Source: CAWEHT01 sp963808455 | Lineage (GTDB): Bacteria > Chloroflexota > Anaerolineae > CG2-30-64-16 | Length of the DNA stretch: 10,639 nt | Reading direction: 5' to 3' | Assembly (NCBI GenBank): GCA_963808455.1 | Contig: CAWEHT010000081.1 | Coordinates: forward strand, 1 to 10,639 | Part shown: one piece after another, positions 1 through 5,024 of the stretch | Layout: every line of letters starts with the position of its first letter | Numbering within the stretch: position 1 is the first letter of the stretch | Program-made: the position numbers and the translations under genes | Notes under the pieces: generated by a model | Told to the model about the DNA's origin: nothing | Databases searched by the model: none | The model's input: the letters and a program-made list of their open reading frames with translations, nothing else

Positions 1-432
1 ACCGGGGTGACCCGGGAGATCGAGGAGTCGGGCCGCTATAATGCCATCCGCCCTCAGCTGCGGCAGATGGATCGCGTCAAGCAGAACCGCGAGTGGCGCA
101 AGCTGGCTTCGGCCCCCGACTTCATGTTGGGCAGCGTCCACGCAGTGACCGAGCAGGGCCAGGTGCTGGTGGCGTCAGGCGGCGGCAGCCAGATCGGGCC
201 GTTTGCCTCCGGGGCCGGCACGGTCATTTGGGTTGTCGGCTCGCAGAAGCTGGTACGCACGCTTGCCGATGGGCTGCGTCGCGTCGAGGAATATGCGCTT
301 CCCCTGGAAAGCGAGCGGATGCGCCAACTGATCGGGCGCGACTCGATGGTGAACGAGATCCTCATCATCCAGGGATCACTCCGGCCCAATCGGTTCGAGA
401 TGATCATCGTCAAGCAGAACCTGGGGTTCTAG
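1..432 (+). CDS. LUD-domain protein (LutC/YkgG-like), 5' end cut by window
   Basis: The frame is open from base 1 to the TAG at 430-432, giving about 143 residues of the C-terminal part. The stretch SVHAVTEQGQVLVASGGGSQ, followed by GTVIWVVGSQKLV and the ending FEMIIVKQNLGF, matches the usual C-terminal pattern of the LUD family: a Ser/Ala-Ile-Thr-Glu-x-Gly strand, a Gly-rich loop, a hydrophobic VIxVVGxxKLV strand, and a closing VILVxxxLGF. LUD proteins include the LutB/LutC lactate-utilisation subunits and stand-alone homologues of unknown substrate, about 200 residues long and cytosolic. A GTG at 7 could be read as a start, but family-like sequence begins at once and the protein would be too short, so I treat it as truncated by the window. 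The next gene starts 98 bases downstream on the same strand, and nothing shows that they work together. The exact substrate cannot be inferred. Confidence 0.8.
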   Translation, partial: TGVTREIEESGRYNAIRPQLRQMDRVKQNREWRKLASAPDFMLGSVHAVTEQGQVLVASGGGSQIGPFASGAGTVIWVVGSQKLVRTLADGLRRVEEYALPLESERMRQLIGRDSMVNEILIIQGSLRPNRFEMIIVKQNLGF

Positions 433-434
433 GC

Positions 435-506
435 CGCCAGGACCTCTTCCGCGAAAGTTCTGGGCCTGGCGCGCGAGTGGTCCGGTCGGCGCCGCGCCCG
501 CGGCGC
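435..506 (+). other. Hairpins between the LUD gene and the glycosyltransferase gene
   Basis: Right after the LUD stop, CGCCAGG (435-441) can pair with CCTGGCG (465-471). A second, tighter GC stem is GCGCCGC (489-495), loop of 4, GCGGCGC (500-506). No T-tract follows either one, so an intrinsic terminator is uncertain. They could equally be a leader structure of the downstream gene, whose SD is at 522-527. No clear promoter was seen in this 98-base gap. Confidence 0.35.
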
Positions 507-530
507 AAATCATCATGGGTCGGAGGTCGA

Positions 531-1793
531 ATGCAGGTATTGCTCTCCTCGATTGGCTCTCGCGGTGATGTGCAGCCCATCCTGGCGCTCGGGCTGGAGC
601 TGCAAGCGCTGGGCCACCACGCGAGGCTGTGCGTGGCACCCAATTTCAAAGAATGGATAGAGTCCTACGGGCTGGAGTGTGCCCCGATCGGACCGGACCT
701 GAAGAAGCTGACCGGGGGAACGGTGCCTGGCAAACCAGCCCTGCCGTCCAGCGAAGGCTTGCAGCAACTGGCCGTCCAATCGGTGCGGGCGCAATTCCAG
801 GCCATCGCCGAAGCGGCACGTGGCTGCGACCTCGTCGTCGCCGGCGGCGCGCTCCAGATCGCGGCGCGGTCTATCGCAGAGGCGCAGAGAATCCCTTACG
901 TGTTCGCGGCCTACTGCCCGGCCGTCCTGCCGTCGCAAAAGTACCCCCCACCGAAGACAGGAGGCCACTATTCCTATTCGTTGCCGGAGACGGAGAACCG
1001 GCAGCTTTGGATGAAGAATGAGGAGGAGTTCAACCAGCGTTTCGGCGCGACGCTGAACGAGGAGCGAGCGAAAGCCGGCCTGGGTCCTGTGGCGAGCGTG
1101 CGACGCTACATGTTTACCGACCGTCCGTGGATCGCCGCCGATCCTGTGCTCGCGCCGGCCTTCCCGCCCTCCGGCATGGAGGTGGTGCAGACCGGCGCCT
1201 GGCTCCTCCCCGATCAGGCGGCGCTGCCGGATGGCCTGGAGAGATTTCTCGCCAGCGGCGCGCCTCCCATCTATTTCGGCTTTGGCAGCATGCGGGCATC
1301 CGAGGGGACTGCCCGTGTGCTGATCGAGGCGGCCCAGGCCCTGGGGCTTCGCTCCATCCTTTCGCAAGGATGGGCCGATCTCACGCCGGGCGATACCGGG
1401 GACGACTGCCTCTCGATTGGCGACGCCAATCACGATAAGCTGTTCCCACGGGTGGCCGCCATCATCCATCACGGCGGCGCGGGGACCACGACCGCGGCCA
1501 CGCGGGCGGGGGGAGCTCAGGTTATCATCCCGCACAACTACGATCAGTTCTACTGGGCACACCGCGTGGATCAGCTGGGGGTGGGGGTCTCAGGCCCCAC
1601 GCGTGATGACCTCACCGTGGACACCCTGGTCCAGGCGCTGCGCGAAGGGCTGCGGCCCGAGGTAACGGCGCGGGCTCTGGATCTGGCAGGCCGCCTCGAG
1701 CTGCACGGGGCGCGCCTCGCCGCACAACGGCTGACCGAAGAATTCGGCGGACGGGACAACCAACAGGATGATCGAACGATCTGCCAGAGGTGA
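531..1793 (+). CDS. GT1-family (GT-B fold) glycosyltransferase, MGT/UGT type
   Basis: 420 residues, the normal length for bacterial nucleotide-sugar-dependent GT1 enzymes that transfer a sugar to a small hydrophobic acceptor or lipid (sterol/macrolide/rhamnolipid glycosyltransferase relatives). The N-terminal domain opens with the classic acceptor-side strand-loop MQVLLSSIGSRGDVQP (GSRGDVQP at residues 9-16). The C-terminal donor domain carries HHGGAGTTT (residues 313-321) and PHNYDQFYWA (334-343), whose D338-Q339 pair is the usual sugar-contacting motif. ATG 531 is chosen because the family N-terminus starts exactly there and an SD (GGAGGT, 522-527) sits just upstream, with a rather short spacer. 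The frame stays open far upstream, to about base 93, but that part overlaps the LUD gene and has no family match. No signal peptide, so probably cytosolic or peripherally membrane-bound. Acceptor and donor sugar cannot be told from sequence. Confidence 0.92.
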   Translation: MQVLLSSIGSRGDVQPILALGLELQALGHHARLCVAPNFKEWIESYGLECAPIGPDLKKLTGGTVPGKPALPSSEGLQQLAVQSVRAQFQAIAEAARGCDLVVAGGALQIAARSIAEAQRIPYVFAAYCPAVLPSQKYPPPKTGGHYSYSLPETENRQLWMKNEEEFNQRFGATLNEERAKAGLGPVASVRRYMFTDRPWIAADPVLAPAFPPSGMEVVQTGAWLLPDQAALPDGLERFLASGAPPIYFGFGSMRASEGTARVLIEAAQALGLRSILSQGWADLTPGDTGDDCLSIGDANHDKLFPRVAAIIHHGGAGTTTAATRAGGAQVIIPHNYDQFYWAHRVDQLGVGVSGPTRDDLTVDTLVQALREGLRPEVTARALDLAGRLELHGARLAAQRLTEEFGGRDNQQDDRTICQR

Positions 1794-1931
1794 GGCACGC
1801 GGCGATACCGCACGTTCCGCGTGCACTCGACGTAACCCGGCAAGCCCTTCGTCCAAGGAAACTCCTGTTCGTTCGAAATTCGTTGGAACCGCACGGCCGA
1901 ATCTGGCGTTAATCTTACAGGAGGAGTCCAA

Positions 1932-2615
1932 ATGCGAAACGAGGCAGCGCGGATTACCGGGTTGGTTGCAGCAGCCATGGTCGTCGCGGCCGTGATGGCT
2001 GCACCAGCTTGCGCACAGTCGGCATCGGGCTGGTATACCCTGGCGCCGGGACAGTACGCCGAGTGGGACCTCAACTATCCCGGCAACGGCAACCCGACGT
2101 CCAACAATACGGCGACGGTCGATGTCGCCGAGGCGCCTGCTGCGTCGATCAGTTTCAAGGTCTACACCGACCCGCAGTGGCAGGCGCTGGCCGCCGGACA
2201 GACGGTTGCCGAAGTTGGCGACGGCACACAGTCGCGAGGCTCGAACAACACGTTTCTCTACAACGGTGACCTGGTCTGGCAGGCCGGCACGCCCCAGGGC
2301 GGCATTTTTCACATCCAGTTCTACAACGGCTCCGCTCAGTTCGCTCAATACTCCGTGACGCTGATTGGCGTAGGCTCGATCTACCCGATTTCTGCCACGA
2401 TAGGCCCTCAAACCTATTACTACGCGCCTCCACCCACCCCGACGCCGGTTCCCTACTACGGTTATAGCCCTTACCAACCTCAGACGCCCCCTGCTCAGCC
2501 GTACGGCCGTCCCTATTATGGTCCGGGCTTTGTGCCATGGTACAGGGCGCCGTATGCGTGGGGTTATGGCCGGCCCTGGGGCTGGTCCAGGTTCTGGCGC
2601 CCCTCCTGGCAATAA
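1932..2615 (+). CDS. Secreted hypothetical protein with Pro/Tyr/Trp-rich C-terminal tail
   Basis: 227 residues, family not recognised. Residues 1-28 are a clear Sec signal peptide: basic start (R2, R7), hydrophobic core 11-24, and a likely signal peptidase I site after ACA at 26-28. Residues about 31-155 are rich in Gly, Asn, Thr and aromatics with alternating hydrophobics (SISFKVYTD, GIFHIQFYNG, QYSVTLIGVG), which suggests a small beta-sandwich. A PPC-like or carbohydrate-binding-like jelly roll is possible but is inference. Residues 161-227 form a low-complexity tail of roughly 13 Tyr, 6 Trp and 17 Pro in 67 residues, with no hydrophobic anchor and no LPxTG. The start is well supported: AGGAGGAG at 1919-1926 and a 5-base spacer to ATG 1932. 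The 138-base gap before it holds no promoter I trust, so it may be co-transcribed with the glycosyltransferase. Hairpins follow the stop (2618-2650 and 2690-2713). Confidence 0.75.
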   Translation: MRNEAARITGLVAAAMVVAAVMAAPACAQSASGWYTLAPGQYAEWDLNYPGNGNPTSNNTATVDVAEAPAASISFKVYTDPQWQALAAGQTVAEVGDGTQSRGSNNTFLYNGDLVWQAGTPQGGIFHIQFYNGSAQFAQYSVTLIGVGSIYPISATIGPQTYYYAPPPTPTPVPYYGYSPYQPQTPPAQPYGRPYYGPGFVPWYRAPYAWGYGRPWGWSRFWRPSWQ

Positions 2616-2689
2616 GGACTGGTGACGCAAGGAAGCGACGCGCCACCAGTTCACCGCTGTGCTGATCGGGCGCAGGCAGCTATGACGGC

Positions 2690-2721
2690 GGGGAAGCCAT
2701 GGCCGGCTTCCCCCCTTTCTC
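2690..2721 (+). terminator. Candidate intrinsic terminator after the secreted-protein gene
   Basis: Perfect 9-bp stem GGGGAAGCC (2690-2698), 6-base loop, GGCTTCCCC (2705-2713), then a short pyrimidine run (CCTTTCTC) instead of a clean T-tract. It lies 75 bases after the stop at 2613-2615, on the correct strand for that gene. Confidence 0.5.
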
Positions 2722-2738
2722 TCGCGAGAGCCTAGCGC

Positions 2739-2785
2739 AAAAACAGGGAGCCGTTTCGGTGGCACCGAGCCGGATTCTCCCCCTG
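2739..2785 (-). terminator. Candidate intrinsic terminator for the DinB-like transcript
   Basis: Read on the minus strand, a stem pairs CAGGG and AG (from 2777-2785, with a 2-base bulge) with CTCCCTG (2744-2750). It encloses a small inner hairpin CGGT/ACCG (2757-2760/2764-2767) and is followed directly by TTTTT (2739-2743). This is the only stem plus T-run of proper form in the spacer. It would give the DinB-like mRNA a structured 3' UTR of about 200 bases. Confidence 0.5.
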
Positions 2786-2830
2786 CGGGGACTTCGTCGC
2801 CAGCGGCTCGTCGCGGCGCAATCCGGCTCG
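2766..2830. repeat. Perfect 11-bp inverted repeat enclosing smaller stems
   Basis: CGAGCCGGATT at 2766-2776 is the exact reverse complement of AATCCGGCTCG at 2820-2830. The stem can extend by CA/TG (2763-2764/2831-2832) past a one-base bulge. The 43-base interior can form CCCC/GGGG and CGCC/GGCG stems, giving a branched shape. The left arm partly overlaps the minus-strand terminator stem, so the two folds would compete. Confidence 0.6.
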
Positions 2831-2859
2831 TGTACCCGAGCCTTGCACTGCGGTCAGAG

Positions 2860-2943
2860 TGACGGACGCCGCTACCGAAGGCCTTCTCCGCACATGCACC
2901 AGGGAGCTCTTCGCCCCCACCGATCGCGCCAACGCGTCCGTCA
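2860..2943. repeat. Perfect 10-bp inverted repeat including the stop of the DinB-like gene
   Basis: TGACGGACGC (2860-2869) is the exact reverse complement of GCGTCCGTCA (2934-2943). The right arm contains the minus-strand TGA stop (2941-2943). It would close a 64-base loop in the 3' UTR of the minus-strand transcript. No T-tract adjoins it. Confidence 0.5.
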
Positions 2944-3414
2944 ACCCCCCATGACCGCCTTGATGCTCTCCACGTGTTCCAGCGTGTGGCCGATCAGGAC
3001 GCCCCTTATCATGCCTTCCACCGTCACCTGCTGTCCGAAAAAGTCTGCTACCGTATCGAGCTGGCCGTCCGTCATAGCGCCGAGCCCGGCAGTGACCGCG
3101 TGGCAGTTGGCCTCGAGCAGCCCGAGCACCTCTTCCTTGGTGGTGTTCGCGTGCACGGCGGCCTCGCGAGCGTTCAGCTCGTCCAGCCCGCCGGGCGCCA
3201 TGTGCGGCAGCGGCTGGCCGTTGCCCATCATCTGGGCGAAGCTCAGGAGCGGCAAATAGCCTGAGGCTGTATGGTGGGCAACCACGCCCACGGTGCGTTG
3301 CTCGCCCGCTGGTAGTTTGTGCCAGTCATCGGCCGGCATTTCGCGGATCACGGCGGCGAGATCGTCGTTGGCCTGAACGAACGTTGCGGCAAGCGCTTCT
3401 GAACGTGAGCTCAT
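2941..3414 (-). CDS. DinB-like four-helix metal-binding protein
   Basis: 157 residues, cytosolic, the right length for the DinB/YfiT-like (DinB_2, mycothiol-type) superfamily of four-helix-bundle proteins. These usually bind a divalent metal through three histidines and include thiol-dependent transferases as well as many stress-induced members of unknown reaction. The expected His pattern is visible: VAHHTASGY (H47/H48) after the first helix, and GHTLEHVESIKAV (H143 and H147) in the last helix. W31 in PADDWHKLP is also typical of the family. The start ATG at 3414 has a weak AGGA about 11 bases upstream and a good promoter at 3495-3524, inside the end of the upstream hemerythrin gene. It is in tandem with the hemerythrin gene and convergent with the secreted-protein gene. 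The metal and substrate are unknown. Confidence 0.85.
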   Translation of the reverse strand: MSSRSEALAATFVQANDDLAAVIREMPADDWHKLPAGEQRTVGVVAHHTASGYLPLLSFAQMMGNGQPLPHMAPGGLDELNAREAAVHANTTKEEVLGLLEANCHAVTAGLGAMTDGQLDTVADFFGQQVTVEGMIRGVLIGHTLEHVESIKAVMGG

Positions 3415-3494
3415 GGTGTCAATCCTTTGCTTTGCGGGATCAGGGAAGGCCGGCCGTCCGGCAACTCTGGCACGAAGGGGCTGCCAACGCTCAC

Positions 3495-3524
3495 ATTATA
3501 CCACTTTTTCGCGAGCGCTGTCGC
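3495..3524 (-). promoter_or_regulatory. Sigma70-type promoter for the DinB-like gene
   Basis: On the minus strand, -35 GCGACA (3519-3524), 18-base spacer, -10 TATAAT (3495-3500) preceded by TGG, an extended -10. It predicts transcription from about 3488 and a 70-75-base leader before ATG 3414. The -10 box overlaps the TAA stop (3496-3498) of the hemerythrin gene, so the DinB-like gene can be expressed independently. Confidence 0.65.
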
Positions 3525-3942
3525 GTTCGTCTGACACGAGGCGGGCCGCGATGAAATGGCCCAGCTTCTTGTCTGACCCGCCAATATGAGCGACGAGCCA
3601 ATTGGCGAGGTGGGCTTGCAGTCGCAAGGCGAGCACTGGCGTGGCACCTCGCGTTGCCAGCTTCTGCCTCAGGGCCTGGACATCGCACATGAACGCCGTG
3701 TGTTCGGCCTTGTGGGTCATGAGCCCGGGGTAATGAGTGGCCTCCATCAACAGCTCTTCGTCGCAGAAATGGGTGAGGGCGTAGCTCTCGAGGAACGCGA
3801 TCACCCTTGCCACTTCGCTTTGGCCCTCCCCTCTGTTCCCGGCGTCCACCAGATCGTTGAAGCGCTTGAACAGCTCCTGGTGTTGTTGATCGATGAATTC
3901 CACGCCCACGGATAGGTCGGCTCGCCATTCGATGTGCTGCAT
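3496..3942 (-). CDS. Bacteriohemerythrin (diiron O2-binding protein)
   Basis: 148 residues, a single cytosolic hemerythrin domain that reversibly binds O2 at a diiron centre; roles in bacteria are O2 sensing, storage or delivery. All seven expected iron ligands are present: H21 (IDQQHQELF), H58 and E62 (HFCDEE), H77 and H81 (HKAEH), H119 and D124 (HIGGSD). The N-terminal pattern W6...VGVEFIDQQH is diagnostic of bacteriohemerythrin. ATG 3942 is chosen because GGAG lies 9 bases upstream (3952-3955) and the family N-terminus starts there. The frame runs open to 4323, but that extension has no family match and collides with the divergent lipoprotein gene. C60 and C86 are extra cysteines near the bundle. 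It is divergent from the lipoprotein at 4181, with a promoter candidate on each strand in the gap. Confidence 0.93.
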   Translation of the reverse strand: MQHIEWRADLSVGVEFIDQQHQELFKRFNDLVDAGNRGEGQSEVARVIAFLESYALTHFCDEELLMEATHYPGLMTHKAEHTAFMCDVQALRQKLATRGATPVLALRLQAHLANWLVAHIGGSDKKLGHFIAARLVSDERDSAREKVV

Positions 3943-4018
3943 CGCCGGACGCTCCAATTCAGTGTACACGGAGTTGAGGCCCGCACTGAGAGGGCCAGGG
4001 TCTTCCTGCGCCCGAGAC

Positions 4019-4047
4019 AGCGTAGCGCCCAGCACATCCGGCGTCAA
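4019..4047 (-). promoter_or_regulatory. Possible promoter for the hemerythrin gene
   Basis: Minus strand -35 TTGACG (4042-4047), exact 17-base spacer, -10 TACGCT (4019-4024). The -35 is good and the -10 keeps only the first two and the last consensus bases. It predicts a leader of about 70 bases to ATG 3942. Confidence 0.4.
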
Positions 4048-4091
4048 TAGCCCAACGTTACCAGAAAATGCCATCTTCCAATTGCCGCGAA

Positions 4092-4120
4092 TTGTGGCTC
4101 CATCGCTCCTGATATAGAAT
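4092..4120 (+). promoter_or_regulatory. Possible promoter for the nuclease-like lipoprotein
   Basis: Plus strand -35 TTGTGG (4092-4097), 17-base spacer, -10 TAGAAT (4115-4120; five of six consensus bases). It predicts transcription from about 4127 and a leader of about 54 bases to ATG 4181. Confidence 0.45.
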
Positions 4121-4180
4121 GTGGCAGCTGAAGCAATACCCGCCGCCCCAACCGTGGGCATTCCGATGAGTGAGGAGCGC

Positions 4181-5009
4181 ATGCGAACCGCAAGCCGCCT
4201 CTTCGCAATGACTGTCGCGCTGGCCACCCTGGCCGGCTGCACGCAGGTTGGGACGATGGGGCCGGGATTGCCCCCGCTCGTCGCCGGGCCACCTACCCAG
4301 ATTGTCTCCCTGGCATCCGGCACGCCAGGGGGGACGCTTCCCGTGGCCAGGCCGGCGCAGACGGCAAGTCAAGCCCTCGGACCGGCCCGCACACGGGGCG
4401 CGGGGTCTGCCCCCGGGCTTGAGGGCGCGACCCTCGCGCCGGGCGCGGGACCCGCCGGCCCATCCCTCGCGCAGGGCGGGGGCGGGGCCACCCCGTTGCC
4501 TGGGGCCGCTGCCGGCGGGACGCTCGCCGCGCCATTGGCGCCTGCCCTCGAGGCCACGCTTACCATCACGCCCACCGCCGCGGTCACCGCGACGCCCAGC
4601 GTCACGCCGACCCTGGTCCACGGCGACGTGAGCGTGCTGGCTACCGCCCAGCTCGTGCGCGTGATCGATGGGACGACCATCGCCGTGACAATCCGTGGCC
4701 AGCCCTACCAGGTGCGCTATCTCGGCATCGAGGTGCCTGACGCCATCGCGCCCGCGGCGACGGCCAAGAACAGCTCTCTGGTATCCGGGCAGTCGCTTTA
4801 TCTCCAGAAGGACGTGACAGACACTGACGCGCAGGGACAGTTGCTGCGCTACGTTTATACCAAGACCTACCTCGTCAACGCCCGAACTGGTGTGGTTCGG
4901 CTTCGCGCGCGCCGCGCCCATGCCGCCCGACACCCGCTATGCGGACTTGCTGGCCGAGATGGAGAACGAAGCGCACGCCGCCCACAGGGGAATGTGGGCG
5001 GGAAAGTAG
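4181..5009 (+). CDS. Lipoprotein with degenerate SNase-like (thermonuclease) domain; apparent +1 frameshift at 4881-4883
   Basis: Residues 1-20 are a lipoprotein signal with lipobox LAGC (C20). Residues about 21-155 are a Gly/Ala/Pro/Thr-rich linker, as if lifting a domain off the membrane. From about residue 156 comes an SNase/OB-fold domain (VRVIDGTTIAV at 159-169, VRYLGIEVPD at 178-187, DTDAQGQLLRYVY at 214-226). Against staphylococcal nuclease, metal-ligand D21 is T165, D40 is E184, E43 is D187 and catalytic R87 is Q220; only R35 (R179) is kept. Nuclease activity is therefore doubtful. In the raw frame the family pattern ends at VNA (232-234). Dropping one C at 4881-4883 restores ELVWFGFARAAPMPPDTRYA and ends at TAG 5007-5009 with HRGMWAGK, typical of the fold. 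Unrepaired, the frame runs to 5122 into the convergent gene. ATG 4181 follows GAGGAG (4172-4177); an in-frame ATG at 4166 is the alternative. Confidence 0.75.
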
Positions 5010-5024
5010 GGAGTTCTTACTCCC
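5009..5024. terminator. Compact hairpin holding both stop codons of the convergent pair
   Basis: GGGAGT (5009-5014), loop TCTT, ACTCCC (5019-5024), a perfect 6-bp stem. The lipoprotein stop (5007-5009) touches its left arm and the minus-strand stop (5017-5019) lies across the loop and right arm. No T-tract follows on either strand, so it may act as a bidirectional 3'-end stabiliser instead of a strong terminator. Confidence 0.35.

Larger units (their letters stand above)
2616..2940. other. Gene-free convergent spacer rich in inverted repeats
   Basis: 325 bases between two convergent genes with no ORF I believe. It holds ACTGGTG (2618-2624)/CACCAGT (2644-2650), a 9-bp hairpin (2690-2713), a 12-bp palindrome CTCTCGCGAGAG (2719-2730), an A-tract plus stem that reads as a minus-strand terminator (2739-2785), an 11-bp inverted repeat (2766-2830) and a 10-bp inverted repeat ending in the stop codon of the DinB-like gene (2860-2943). 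GGCTCG at 2825-2830 can pair with CGAGCC at either 2766-2771 or 2837-2842, so alternative folds exist. Confidence 0.7.

Noticed and set aside
513..1562. 349-codon open frame on the minus strand
   Set aside because: Opposite the glycosyltransferase gene; Arg/Gly-rich composition with no family features, typical of antisense frames in high-GC DNA.
1590..2765. 391-codon open frame on the minus strand
   Set aside because: Runs across the glycosyltransferase end and the whole secreted-protein gene, which has a signal peptide and SD on the other strand. Low-information Arg-rich translation.
2732..2944. 70-codon minus-strand frame starting with a TTG that overlaps the stop of the DinB-like gene
   Set aside because: The overlap mimics translational coupling, but there is no SD, the translation is low-information, and the region is full of inverted repeats that better explain it as noncoding.
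3943..4323. N-terminal extension of the hemerythrin frame
   Set aside because: The frame is open but has no hemerythrin similarity, and it overlaps the divergent lipoprotein gene. ATG 3942 has an SD and the family N-terminus.
4058..4933. 291-codon minus-strand frame
   Set aside because: Antisense to the lipoprotein gene; low-complexity shadow of its Gly/Ala/Pro linker.
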